Source of the DNA: Theobroma cacao
Lineage: Eukaryota > Streptophyta > Magnoliopsida > Malvales > Malvaceae
Reading direction: 5' to 3'
Length of the DNA stretch: 64,000 nt
Assembly (NCBI RefSeq): GCF_000208745.1
Contig: NC_030852.1
Location: 31,264,969 to 31,328,968 of the forward strand
The notes below the pieces were generated by a model that was given only the letters and a program-made list of their open reading frames with translations, had not been told where the DNA came from and searched no databases. Position numbers and translations under genes: made by a program. Of this stretch, positions 12,800 through 25,959 are shown in pieces. Numbering within the stretch: position 1 is the stretch's first letter; the number at the start of each line of letters is the position of its first letter.

Positions 12800-13814
12800 A
12801 TGGCAGCAAGCAATACCATCGTTGGTACAATCAACTTCATCACCTTGCTTCTCTCAATTCCAATCATTGGTGCTGGAATCTGGCTCGCGAACGAACCAGA
12901 CAACTCTTGCGTGAAGATTTTGCAATGGCCTCTTATAATTCTAGGCATCTCAATCTCGGTCGTGGCTCTATTAGGTTTCGTAGGAGGGTGTTGGCGCATC
13001 ACTTGGCTCCTCATCGTGTACCTTGTCGCCATGTTCATCCTTATAGTACTGTTTGCGTGCTTGGTTGTTTTAATTTATTTGGTCACCAAGAAGGGTTCAG
13101 GGCACCCTGCTCCAGGTCGCACGTACTTGGAACATGACCTTGATGATTTTTCTGGTTGGCTTCGTCGAAAAGTGGCAAGTCCTTATAAGTGGAATCGGAT
13201 AAGAGCCTGCCTTAACTCGACAGATATGTGTTCTGAGTTAAACCAGAGATATCGCATAGCTCAGGATTTCTTCAATGCTCGGTTAACCTCTATACAGGTA
13301 AACTTCATTTCATCTTTTCAAGTTTCAGCTTTAACAATTTTCTAATGAAATTTCCAAAAGCAAAGAATTAGACAGAGCGATGTCCTTTGATTCTCCAAAC
13401 CATGAACAATTATTCTTTTCAAAGGGTACCTATTTTGCATTTTTACCTTTATTCTTCTGTTCCATTTTTTTTCTCTTTTTATGTTCTTTACAGTATGGAT
13501 GCTGTATGCCCCCAGCTGAATGTGGGTACACGTATATAAATCCAACGTATTGGCTTACTCCCAACAATACAGCAGCCAGCATGGATTGCTTGCAATGGAG
13601 CAATGACCAGATGCAACTTTGCTTCCATTGCGATTCATGCAAAGCGGGATTACTTGCTAACTTGACCAAAGAATGGAGAAGTGTAGACATCATATTGCTC
13701 ATTACTCTTGTTGTTCTGATATGTGTGTATCTGATAGGATTTTGTTGTGCCCTTAGGAAATCTAAACCTGGAGATGGAGACACATCTCCCAGACGCAACA
13801 AGGAAAATACCTAG
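12800..13814 (+). CDS. Tetraspanin, plant TET8-like (downstream copy of the tandem pair)
   Basis: Two exons, 12800-13297 and 13494-13814, encode 272 residues. Architecture matches the upstream copy: four membrane segments and a Cys-rich second extracellular loop. The N-terminal region is nearly identical in pattern (LLSIPIIGAGIWLAN, PDNSCVKILQWP). The reading frame stays open upstream to 12659, but alignment with the paralogue places the start at 12800. The intron is at the same position and phase but is shorter (196 bases against 554). The plant loop motif reads GCCMPP instead of GCCKPP, a Lys-to-Met change next to the conserved Cys pair. The C-terminal tail is longer and more charged (SKPGDGDTSPRRNKENT). 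Both copies look intact, so divergence in expression or partners is plausible but not shown. Confidence 0.92.
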
Positions 13815-16800
13815 GACCGTCTTGATCTCCTTCCAACTACAATACTTGTTTTTGTTGTTTTTCTTCATTTTTAAGTTGCCATGTTGGAACTTGAAAGAGA
13901 TGGGATTCATTTGGAGTTGGAACTTCAAATCCAAATATTATTTTTATCCATGTAAACTAGTAATTATCGAGATTTGGCTTTGAATGTTGTGTAAAGCTGA
14001 GTGCTGTTCCTTTGCGTGATTTGCGGAGGCAACCGAAAGATGATTGTTAATTTGTCTATCACGAGGAATTAGCAGGGCAGCAGCAAGTATTTGTGGGGTT
14101 TCAGCATTCATCTCCATCATTGTCTCTTTTTTTCTTTTTTAATTAAAAAAATTACTTTAAATAGTACTAATATATATTTAAATCTTATAAGGTTTTCTAT
14201 AGCAAATTATATATAGCGATAAATTCTAGAAAAAATAACCTAATGTTAAATCATATTCAATGTTCTAGAGCTAAATAAATGTAAATAAATCGTATTTCTT
14301 CCATCTCAATTTCTTTATTAAAACCATTAACCATCTATATTATTAAAAAATTAATATAAAATACATCTCAAATCTTTTATTTAAATTTTTGTAAAATTTT
14401 AAAAAAAGACAACATTTGAAGACCATGAGAGTACTAAAATTTCTAACTTTATAGATGAACGAGGCATATTTGGGCTGGGTTTGTAAGTTTCATCACAAAT
14501 GTACGTAAGCCATCCTGAACTCAGTCTACACAGGCGAAAGAGGATTTGGGCTTTCACCATTCATCACGAACTTCCCAAAACTGTTACACTGGACTATGAC
14601 TCGTGTTGACCTGCTTTCTTGATTGGGTCTTTTCGTTTTCTGGATCTAAAAACAGCCCAACCTCTTCAGCAGCAGCGCTGAAAAACATCTCGAGAGTCCA
14701 GACAAGGACCCCTGCACACTTTCGTTTATTCGACTTTCAGTAGAAAAATACGAGAAGCTGGATTCTTAAATTTTTTTTCCGATAAGATTGTCCGCTTTAC
14801 GTGGACAATAGCAATGATTTGTTTTGTTTCGATCATTGTCCCAACCCAAGGAAACAACAAGAATTCCCAACAGTGGAGCATTTGCTGGATGGTTTGGTGA
14901 ACAGTGTTCCCGATGCTTGTCTTTGGTCGCATTTCAGTGTCTCATTCTAGAGCTTTTAGCAATGAATCAATCCTGTTCCGACTGGAATTTGCCAGATTCT
15001 AAGAAAATTATACCTTGTTAACATAAGTACAATTTCTGTCAAACATCACCTAGCTACAAATTTGAAGCCGTTCTATGAATCTGAGAAAAACTTTGTTTTG
15101 GATCCTGAAAACTACCCCAAATTGAGCAATCTTAAAGAGCATGGTATACGGACCTGATGACTTGAGCAAATCCGTTTCTTACAAGTCAGAAGGTCACATC
15201 TACAGAAGAAATTCAGGATTAGCGTCCCATTGAGACAAATTTTCTCTTCGAGTCCTATGATCTTCTAACAGGCCTAGGATTCTTCAACATTTTTATACCA
15301 TAGAAATTACAGAATTAATTGAAACTCCCATAATAGAAATGTCATTCATGTCTGCTAAAATCGAGGCAATTATTTGCAGGGACTTTGACTCGAGTAAAGT
15401 TAAAGCCCATTGCTGAAGGCTGAAGACTCGTACGTTCTAGCCAGAGCGCACAAGCAACGGAAATTTCCTCGCCGCAACTTGCACTTCACGCGTAAGGGTG
15501 GGGCTGCTCGGAAGGACTGGACAGTTCGGAAGTGGGTCACTAAAGGACTCAGACTTGAAGGCTTCTTAATATAAATAATAATGGCCAAGGGAATATCATG
15601 AGTTCATCAATGTAAGCGAAGATGTTGACTTTGAAGTACAACCCCACCTCTTCCTACAAGTTCAGGTCAAAATAAAAATGTGGCTGTAAATGAACGCTGG
15701 CTTGAATTGAACAGGAATGAGGATACGAAGTTTCCATGCCTCAAAATTTGAATTATGGGCACAGGTTTTAAAATCAGAGATATTTTTGGTCAAGATGTGA
15801 CTGGCCCTTCCCAAGGCTAAGCCTCGTGTAGGGAATTACGATAAAAATCCAACCATAAAATGTACCAACAGCCCTGAATCAGGCTCGTCACAACACTATC
15901 AAGAGACGGTTAATACCTAAACATTCAATACCAACGTGTGCAATTTGTCACGACATGCAAATCTTTGCTGAATCTCACATCCCTTGTGTTACAAACTAAT
16001 ATTGTACATTTATAAAAATCATATTTTTATTTAATAAATCAATATTTCGTGACAAATACACATGTTAGAATACAAAACATTCGTAATCCATAAACATCAA
16101 AATTTTTTTGAAACTTTTTTCCCATTTTGATAGCATTCCATTCCTGAAAAAATGGATTGTGTTAAATAACTAACTATTGTATACTCTTAAATATACGTAC
16201 ACCAACTTTGACTTTAGATAAATTAATTTAAGTCAGAGTTGACGTGTTTTTTCATGTTCTGAAATCTCAATTAATCGTTCACCAGTGCTTGCATTAAACT
16301 AGATTCCTGTCTCCTCTGCAAGCAATCTTGAATAGGCTTAGGTGACTCTTCTAAAATTTGAAGGCTGGATCGAAAAATCAACTGAATAATTGAGCCAACT
16401 CAAAACTACCCGGAAGTGATATATATATCTCTTCTTGAAGGTCAAGAAAATTAATGATATTGATATCTTACTTCTATTAAAATTCATTTGGTTGCCCTCA
16501 GGGAATGATGTCGAATTGAATTAATTGGCATTAATTAGGAGAAACTGGAATCCCATTTCAAGTCCTAGTCACACATGTCAACAGTAGGCTATGTTTAGAA
16601 ATCAATGTTAGCATAAAACAAATCAGGCTCGAAAATGGACAAGCACCCGAAATTTACAAAACAGGTTGGAGTACCTAAACTAATTAAGGTGTTTTTAACA
16701 TCAGAACTGACGAATATCTTAACTAAGGTTCTCAAATATTAACAATATGAAAACATAATAACCCAATTAATATTTATATTAAATAGTGGTATAATAGTTG

Positions 16801-19800
16801 AGCTTGATGAGTGATGACCCCACTTAACTCAAGTGGGACAATTAATGGTGACGACTCTTGCAGCCTCTTGTTGGTCAGATAATGCCACCCGAACCCTATC
16901 CAATAATGCCCCGAGTCACTCAACAAAAACTAAAAGCCAATCCATATCCAAATAATGAAACACGTTGGACTGTTGTTCAAAATCATATGCAATTCCAAAG
17001 GAGTTTGCTTTAGGGGCCGGAGAAGGAGGTCCCTCCAAGTTGTGTTCCATGACTGATTATTGAAAAAAATATGACCCCAACCCCACACATCGTGGGGTAG
17101 GGGGGAGGGGGTTGCATCATAATTTTTTTTTAACCAACTTTGGCATTTCGTAAGGGACCTAACATCAGTCTGTCTAGTGTTCCGTTCTTATCCACTTAAT
17201 TGACATCTCCATGGCCTTGACAAAAAATTTATAAAAAAAAAAAATTGACTTGGCCCATTTTTTACATGGATGGACACCCCCGATCTCTTAATTTGTCCAC
17301 AAGAAAATGGCAAATCTGTTGGTGACTTCGAATTTAGTATTATTGTTATAGAATTATGAATGTTCTTACACAAGTATTCTCGTCCAGGATTAGTGGGAAT
17401 CGAAATGTTAGTCTTGGGATGAACATGATATGGGTTTCTTGAGGTTTGAAGAGAGAGAAATGACTCTAAGTGGATCAAATTTCATTGAGGAGACCGGATA
17501 AACTGGCTGACAAGTTGGTCGTGATTTACTAGCAATGAATTCAATGTCGACGGAAACAGAAAAAACAAATCTAGCTAAATTGCTCTTTCAATGAACAGAG
17601 ATTTTCAAGGCAACCGTTTAGCGCATTTTAGGCCAATGTTTTTCATTGATCAGGAGCTATCCCTCCATCACGCCTCTCGGTGGACAGCCTCAGCCCCACT
17701 TCTCCTACAGCAGTGCCTGTTGTTCTTTATTTCTTTCAGAGGGAAGATGTTCAATTTTGATTAATCAATCAGGTTCTAGCTTTTTTCCAAACCAGCGCAT
17801 ATTCACCTCTGACTTCATTTCCATACGACAGATTCGGCTAACCTGGACTCTCCTCGCTCAATCCTGCCAGCATTTGGGGTTTGTCCTTTCCCTTAAAAAT
17901 AAAAACAAAAATAAACAAACCCTAATAACAAATGAAGATATGAAAACTGAAAATGGGTTGTCCATTTCCTCAGATCATAAAACAAGTACAGCACATTTTA
18001 AAAGAATCAAAGCAGATGAAAAGTTGACAATTCAAAATTAATGGTGCCCAAAAGAAGAAAGAAAGGAAAAATCACAAACAGTACTAGTCAACAAAATAAT
18101 GCACATCATTATCAGCTGAACTGAGATATCTAGAACCTATTCATGTCCTGAAAATATTGTTTTGTAGACAAAATTAGGTAATATCTTTGGTGAACTGATA
18201 CTGGACACACCAATCAATGTGAAAGAATGGGATGCTCATGGACCCACAATTTAGAGATTGGGAAAAAAAAAATTGACAGATGCCCATCTGCTCTATATAT
18301 CTAGCAAATAAGCATGGGATAAGAGTTAGTAAAACTAATGACATCATGGCTTAGGCAAATTGATTAAGATGGGTCCATATTCACTTATAGCAACACCCAT
18401 TTGATGTGTATTTTATTGCATTAAAGGAAAGTGAAGGGTGCAAAATCACAAAAAAAAAAAAGCATAGCATCATGGATCATGCATTTCGTATGTAATACTA
18501 GAATGTTAGGGAACTTATTTTTTTTAAGGACTATATTTTTTTTTTAATTTTGAGAGATGGGGGGAAGAAAAGGAGTGATGGGCATTCCATCAAAAGCGAC
18601 AAGCAAATCAACACAAAAAGGATGGTAGAGTGATATCAGTTCGCCACTTCCTTTTGAGCTTTTTTTTTTTTCCTTTTATGTGATATCCTACAAGGCCTCC
18701 ACCATTGCCACTAACAACATTTATATCTAATTAAGATGAAATTAATCATAAAAACTTTCATCCTTTTGGCTAAGACCAAAAGCTGAATGAAGTTTGCTAA
18801 CTTGTCCATTTATTCTTTTACAAAATCCCCACTTCGGTTTGCTTTTGATGGTCAGTTACATGGAAAAAATGCCCATTGGAAATAAATCCACATGTTTTTT
18901 GTGAGTAGACAGCAGGTTTTCATGTGATTTTGCGTCGTGGGTTTTTAGGTAACATAGCCACAAGGCTTGCTTCTCTGTCCTAAACAGACTTCCTCATCGG
19001 GGTGAAGCAAAGTGGAATGCACACATTACGCCTTCGAGTGCAAAGACTGCCGGACTGACAGTTCAGTTCCACCACCAATGTGCACTATCTTCCTTACTAC
19101 TTGGCCCAGAGCAAAGTCGTTGCATAAGCAGCAAGGACAGAACACAACATTAGGATCCCCTAGGTTCCTGTGGCTTAATAGTCAATCCGCATGTATGTAA
19201 GGTTATTTGTAAATATGAAAGAGAAAAACAAAATTTGTTTATGCACAGAAATTATTTGCAATTTGTGGAAATGGCATTTCACACTTCCCAGTTCATAAAA
19301 GTAAATATCAATATCATATACGTAAAAAGAATTTATGTGAATTTATGTAACATATGTATATTTTTTCTGTTATTTAATTATTAAATTATAAATTCATACT
19401 TAATTTTACCGTTATTATATTTTAATTAAAAGAATTAAATTTCAAATTTTTAATCTTCAAAGTTTATCGTACCTATTAAAAGACTTAATATTATCTTTTG
19501 GTGAAAGGAGCAAATATAAAATTAAGCCTAACATAGACCGTACCGTAGTAAGGTCATTAAACAAGATTAGCTGATTAGGTATTGGCGAAATCTAGAATTG
19601 GTTAAGTGGTGGGCATGGCCTAGATGGGGAGAATGAAAGCAAATTGATATCAAATGCTACTTGTATTAATATTCCAATGAGAAAGATTTTTTTTTTTAAT
19701 TTTGTGGTAAACTTAAAACTTTGTACCTTCCATTCCAACAAAGGTAAATTTTTTAACAAAAGCTTGGGCAAAATTATCAAATTTGAGAGTATTTGACAAT

Positions 19801-20768
19801 TCAAACAAATATGAAATTAAAATTGATGATCTTGTTTTATTGAATATATAATTTTTGGTTTAAATTAACTAAGTCAAAAGAAAATATATTAATAAAAAAC
19901 CAAAATTAGCTTGTCTGAGCCCTGAATTGAATGTTTATTTCTTCGGTACGAAGTTTTTAATGTACATACTTACTGGCAAGTTTTTCCTTTGACTTAATCC
20001 TATTCTATGCGAAAGTAGGTGCACTGCAATTTTTCCTACCCCCGAGGCCCAAGGTAGCCCCCTCCCCTTAGCCATATAAATTAACAAAAAAGAAAAAGAA
20101 ATATCTTTTTATAACTAAATATACCTACTTTTTCATTTACTTTTATTTTCTTTCCTTTTCTTTTTTTTTTTTCTTGTCTATGCATCATTACATATAATCA
20201 TTTCTTCATATTTTGATGGTATCATTTTTGCTTAACAAAAGATATACCACAGAAATTTAAAAGCAAAAGACCATTCATCAAAAATGAAAATAACAAAAAG
20301 AAAAATTCTAGGAAAATAAAAACCTCAAAAGCAACAAGCTGTCATTAATTTCACAACTTATTTTATCAAAAACATTTGATCGATAATTTTATATTAATTT
20401 TTTGAATTATTTTGAAAATTTAGATTTCATTCAATTCATGATAAATATATCAACATAACTAGGAGGAGGTCAGCCTCCAACCACCAAAACAAATGAATTC
20501 TTTCGATCGAGCAAAATAAATTTCACAACAATCCAATTCTTACTAAAATCATTTTATTCACATTTTCTTTCCTTTTATCGAAACCATCCAGCATTCATTA
20601 CTTTTGAAAAAAGGTAAAAGAAATAGTCCCTAAAAAAACATAAATAAATTAAAAAGAAAAAAGAAAAAAAGCAGCCCAAAAAGAATCCACATCATCATTC
20701 ACCGATGGGTATTGGTTTTTTTTTTAATTTTGCCATTCTAAAAGAATCTTGTGGCGTATGGTAATTTC
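13815..20768. other. Gene-poor region
   Basis: About 7 kb with no supported gene. The stretch 14480-15960 and short blocks near 17650-17900 and 18960-19200 are less AT-rich than their surroundings and may be decayed genes or element remnants. I could not match them to a family, nor join open stretches across plausible splice sites. Long poly-A and poly-T runs occur near 18540, 18660, 19690 and 20160. Confidence 0.4.
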
Positions 20769-21925
20769 ACACGTGGAGCATGATGCTTGGATACGTGGAC
20801 GGTTCACATGGAATTCCCAACTCTTTCACCGAAACGTGGCAAGAGATTCTTCAATTTTCCGGCGTCAGCGTTGGGAAAGAATAAAAAAAAAGGAAAATAA
20901 TCTCCAAAAAACGACAAATGCAGCCCAACTTGGAGCTGCTTATGTCCCCAAGAAAACCGGTAAAGTAATGCGCTCACGTGTCGCTTAATAACATGCTTAG
21001 ATAAAGATCTTTAATTTTATATTAGTGTTTAATTTTATGAAAATACTTTTATAGAAGAATGGGAGTATGATTGAAATATAAATAATCTATTTTTGGTTGA
21101 ATCTATCCACATTCTGGATTCTTCACGTTCTAGTATGCTTATTTTTTAGATTTATCTTTTTCATAAATTTTTAGATTCTATTTAAATGTTAATATTTTTT
21201 TACACCTTTTATCTCTAAATATTTATTCTTCTTTAAATTTTACAAAAAATAAGATAAAAATTTGTATTTTATATTAAAATTTTAAAAAAATTATAATATA
21301 AATGTTTAATGCTTTATAGTGTAAAAAATAAAAGATTATATGAAAAATTAATTTGTAATATAGAGAAAAGTAAGAGAATTAGGTGTTTAAAACTGAAAAA
21401 AAGACTTTATAAGCCAAAAAAAAGCAAAAATAAATGATAAATACAAAAATCATACAAAAAAATATAAGTGTACGTAATATTTTGAAGTATTAAAAAAATA
21501 TTAAAATGTTACATATTTTTAAGAATTCATTATATGCCAATAATCATTTTACCTTTTGTGTCTAAAAAATCGAAAACAAACTTAAAAATTTCAATTTAAC
21601 TTACCATCAAGAAAAAATAAAAAATACTAATGAGAAGAAAAGAATAATTCTAAAATATGTGCTTATTTTTCTGAAAATTTAAAAAAAACCCAGAAAAAAA
21701 TTATGTAAAAAATGGTAAAAATCTGGGGTGTATTATTTATTAATTTATTTTGGATAAGGGCCAAAGTCCAAAGATTTGAGTTAAGTATCTAACGTGTGGT
21801 TGGTAAAATTAACAGCATGAAAAGTGAAACTTGAACATAAGAGAAGAGAGAGCGAGTGTGTGGCAAGGGCAGCTGCACCACATGGCAGAGTCACGTGTCC
21901 GACAGGGGGTTCTCACCACGTTAAG
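20769..21925. promoter_or_regulatory. Cluster of ACGTG (G-box/ABRE-like) motifs without an obvious gene
   Basis: ACGTGG occurs at 20771 and 20793, ACGTGGC (ABRE core) at 20834-20840, CACGTG at 20975-20980, ACGTGTGG near 21792, CACGTG at 21892-21897 and CCACGTT near 21917. A TATTTATATAAA stretch follows at about 21941. This combination resembles a bZIP/bHLH-responsive promoter, but I find no coding region after it. Single motifs are common by chance; the density is the only argument. Confidence 0.3.
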
Positions 21926-22259
21926 TTTATGACACTTTGCAGGTATTTATATAAACCCTGTATTTCAATTTGTCAATGTGAAAGAAGCAAGTCAAAGGTA
22001 GAATCAAAGGGGAAAAAGGTGGGCGGTAGAAAAAAAGTACCACCTGAAAAATATTTAACTGCTCAGTGCTCACGGTATTTGCCAGATCTTTCAGGAGACA
22101 GGTCACGGTATCTTTGTCATATCCTAATTAGCAAAAGCTAAAAGCAGAGGGAACACAAACCGTTTTCCCCTACTATAAATACCATATATTCTATGTCCTT
22201 GAATATTTATTTTTTTTATAAAAATTAAGATAAAAAAATTGATCTTAATATATTTTATA

Positions 22260-23000
22260 TTAAAAATTTAAAATATTTTTCTGATATACATATTTACGTT
22301 CAATCAACCTTGATAAAACGTTTGCTATGTCTTTACAATGGTTTGATGATTGAAATGTGAGAAGAAAAAAAATAAGGGAGTAAAGAAGAGGGGGGCCTGA
22401 TTCCAAAATGCGCCTATCAACTCCGGAATACACAGCACCACCAATCCAATGTGAGGGCATGTTTTTGTTGCTTATATGTTTATAAATGGGAAATGCCACA
22501 AAATACTCCACCCACTGTCCCAATACATTCAAAAGCCTGCCATTTATTTTCTTATAAAAGTTGAACCAGAGCTTGTGCTGATATGTGGCCACAATATTCA
22601 CCCAAAATTCAATTGGGGAGGGCCCACCGACCCTTACCAATATCGTTAGCTCGCCCCCATCATCAAACCCCCCCAATTGCAAGATCTGAGGGTCAGAATT
22701 GAATCACAGTTAGAAGGGGGCCCACGACGTATAGAGAAAGGGCCAAAAACCAACTCACTCGGCTAAAAAGCCAGAAAAACCAAACCGCCTTTCTGACACA
22801 TGAAAATATAAAAACACAACTTCGCTAAGGGGGGAGGGGCGGCTGACCTACTCGGCGATTCCAAGAATCTGGACACACCCAAACGCAACCACCATTGCAC
22901 GTTGGACAGGTGCGAAACTAGGCAAACCCCAAAGTTCCAAGTCCCCCACCACACACGTGCCACGACATAGATGGGGCCCAGGAAGTCTAGAAGTTAATCA
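22260..23000. other. Unassigned GC-richer island with GGGCCCA motifs
   Basis: GGGCCCAC occurs at 22620-22627 and 22718-22725, GGGCCCA at 22974-22980 and CACGTG at 22954-22959. These resemble TCP/site II and G-box elements. A minus-strand open frame of 140 codons starts at 22682 inside the island (MQLGGFDDGGELTILVRVGG...), but it has no domain I recognise. I do not call it a gene. Confidence 0.3.
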
Positions 23001-23412
23001 CCACCATTCAAAAGGTGAAAAGAAAAACCTTCTTAAGGGGGAAAGCAATCAATCATACAAACATAACAAAGGTAAAATCCTCTTTATTCCATTTCCCATA
23101 GTATAAACATCCACTTGCCTCCTGTAACGAGGAGTACATGGTCTTTTTCTTTTTTCTTCACTAACCTTTCCCTAAAACCAGAAAAACCCCTATTTACATC
23201 TTTCATTCCCCATTACTATTTTGCCAAAACCTTTATGTATAATCACTCTAGAAAGGAAAAGCACCCTATTTTATCTTAAAAACTAAAAATAGAAAATGTA
23301 AAAAGCTTACAGCATGCAAGTCCTTAACATTTGGTGGCTTATTTTTTTGCACTTCTTTTCCATCCTTTTCCCACTTCTATCTTTTGCTGCTTCTATACAC
23401 AGAAATACTAGC

Positions 23413-23429
23413 GAGAGAGAGAGAGAGAG
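23413..23429. repeat. GA microsatellite
   Basis: Uninterrupted GA dinucleotides downstream of the PLATZ gene's stop codon, within or beyond its 3' UTR. Confidence 0.8.
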
Positions 23430-23570
23430 CTTAGGGGAGTGTGACAATGCCGGCTCTTTTCAAGGAAAAAGGTTAGGCATGGTGACCGATGAGTTTTGTA
23501 TATGTGGGGGGGGAATAGGGTAAAATATATTTTTAGAACTTGAAAAAGCACTATGGTTATAGAGCACAGG

Positions 23571-25589
23571 CTAATATTCTATGATTAGTCCTCCCATTGG
23601 GGCTCTGTGGGGAATACCCTTTCTTCGCTTGGCAGTTCGGTAATTAACCGAGGTTGGAGGGGGTGTTGAAGGACTAAAGCTCTGCACTTTGTTGCTAATG
23701 TTGTTTTCTTTATTGCTGTTCTTCAGCTTTCCATGGCTGCTGCTGCTGTATGAATCCTCAGAGTCTGATGCCATGGCCAGGTGCCTCTTCTTCTTCTGGA
23801 AATTCTTTGATGTTCCAACAATCTGCAATTGGAAACATGAATGTGCAAACAGATTAGATTTCACAACAATCAGGATTTTACCAAAAACACATTCAAAACT
23901 TCTTTGACAGCTCTTTGGGGTCAAGACAAACTAAAATGCATTATCGTTGATTACAAGGACAACTCAAAATTGAATAATGATAAAACAATAAGAGAGAAAA
24001 GCCAATTGAAAAATTAGATTTACTCTTTTTCAGAAACCATTGTTTCACATTGCCTCTCCTGGCTACTTCCCAACGCCATGAAAACAAAAAAAGTCAACAT
24101 AGTTTCACCAAACAAAATTAAGCTTAATTGACCATATTGGTTTTGCTTGGAAAACTAACACCTTCACATATCCCACAATTTCTCAGCTACCAAACAGCAC
24201 CATTGACTACCAACAAAATTAATTTTCAAACAAAGAAGAGCTGATTTACCTTGCAACCAAGAGAGCAGAAGCGGAAGGAGTCCACAAGGCTACGGTCACA
24301 GACCTCACAGGTGTTGGTGACACCTTTTCCAGGCCTAGGCTGTGGCCTCTCATTGAGGAAAACAACCTTAGCACTGTTAATAACATAAGTTTGGACTCCA
24401 GATATGTCCAGGTATTTCTGTATCTCAGACACCCTTATCACATCATGGTATGAAGACCTCCTAATCTGTCCAAAGAAAACAGTGCAAATCACATCAGCAA
24501 ATTGAAGTAATGTGGAATTTTCGTAATGAATTGAGAAACAACAGGCAAATCCCATGAGAAATTCGTGATTTGTAGCCTTATCTGTCAAGTAATGCAAAAT
24601 CAAATTACACTCGTTCACGAGAAAAACATTTGGCTTTGTTGTTTAAAACAGATGAGAAAGCCGGGGAATTTTGTGGGATTGGTTATTAGATCGGAAAACT
24701 ACCATTGATTAGCAGATGAAAAGGAGTCCTTTTTGATTCTGCCAAAATGCCTTTTTACAAAACAGAGAAAAGGCCTTGAAAATTGAGTCAATGCCTGCTT
24801 GGATGCTGAGAAAATGTGTAAAAAAAGAAAAAAAATGGAGGCTTGGGAAAGTACAAACACTTGCCCTGTACCGGGGCTAGAGTTCTAATCTTTTAGTACT
24901 TTTTAGAAAAACAGAACGAGTGTAAACCTGGCACAGAGCTTTAAAGAAATGTGCTTTAAATTAAAATTGGAAACAAACTCGATCAAGAAAGGACAGAGAA
25001 CCGAAGCCCGGAATTGGAAACCTGAATGCCAAAAAAGGGGATAGAAATAACAGGATTCCCCTCATCCCATAAAAGGAAATGACACAAATTTCAACAAAAA
25101 ACGGAAAATAGTTAGTATTTCTTTTGACAAAAGATGAACTCAAAACCAAACCAAGATGAAAAGATTAGATTAAAAAGAGAAAAAAAAAGGAAAAGAGGAA
25201 AATGTGAATTTGAAGGAAAATTATTGAACCTGAATATAACGATGATCCTTGTGATACGATAGGCAGAAAGAGCAGAGAGCACCATTCATGCAATCTAAGC
25301 AGTACATATTGCATTCACTCTTGTGAGAATCAACATGAAGCTTGCATTGAACAAAGAATTGCTCTCTTAACAAAGGCTTCAGCCATGGAGGCCACCTGTT
25401 GTCTTCTTCATCAGGTCCACCAGCTCCCTGTCAAACACCGAAAAAAGTTAAAACACCATTTTCATCAACACGCATTTTTTAATGAATACCCAGATCAAGA
25501 AACCAAAAGAACAATGTGAAAAAGTGAGTTAAAAAGTTGAAAAGGAACCGAACAATGAGGTAAAAAGAGAAGAGCTTTGAAGATACCAT
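23571..25589 (-). CDS. PLATZ-family zinc-dependent DNA-binding protein
   Basis: Coding exons 25587-25589, 25230-25427, 24250-24465 and 23571-23822 give 222 residues. The opening is [11 protein letters not shown], then WPPWLKPLL. The first metal-binding cluster runs from about C29 to H63 (C29, H32, C40, C44, C47, C53, C56, H60, H63). The conserved core includes [37 protein letters not shown] and a second cluster, C120, C123, C134 and C138. The C-terminal 80 residues are basic and Ser-rich (FQKKKRH, AKRRKG) and probably carry the nuclear signal. PLATZ proteins bind A/T-rich DNA and mostly repress transcription; that is family knowledge. The coding part of exon 1 is only the ATG, followed at once by the donor GT. 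The 5' leader happens to stay open in this frame but has no upstream ATG that I saw. Confidence 0.93.
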
Positions 25590-25936
25590 GATTCTCCTGT
25601 TCTTGGGCTTGATTTCACGGACAGTGGTTTCTTGATTTTCGATCGCCAGCTTGAACTGATTGAAAAGAGAAAACTCTAAGAGTATACTCTGTTTTTCTTG
25701 GTTTGAAATGGAATTTTGAGTGAGATTTTGAAGAGAGAAGTGGAGGCGGCGAGAGAGAGACAGAGAATGGGTCTTAAGTTATTATGTAAATAAAATGGAA
25801 ATACACAAGGGAAGGGGTCGTTCTTATCTACACAAAGTCCACATCCGAACCTAAATCCGAAGCTAAGCCCTCGATGGGAGATGCGTTGGGTGCAAGGAAC
25901 CGACCTCCTTCTTTCCTTTTTATTTCCCTTTCATTT

Positions 25937-25958
25937 TCACACACACTCTCTCTCTCTT
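25937..25958. repeat. AC/CT microsatellite upstream of the PLATZ gene
   Basis: ACACACACTCTCTCTCTCT, read as a GA/GT tract on the gene's strand, about 350 bases before the start codon. GA tracts of this kind are common in plant promoters and leaders. Confidence 0.6.
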
Positions 25959-25959
25959 T

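Noticed and set aside
17646..18041. 131-codon plus-strand open frame
   Set aside because: Composition drifts to AAA/AAT-rich low complexity in the second half and no family is recognised.
22260..22682. 140-codon minus-strand open frame beginning MQLGGFDDGGELT
   Set aside because: No recognisable domain and no splice partner. Kept only as part of a low-confidence regulatory island.
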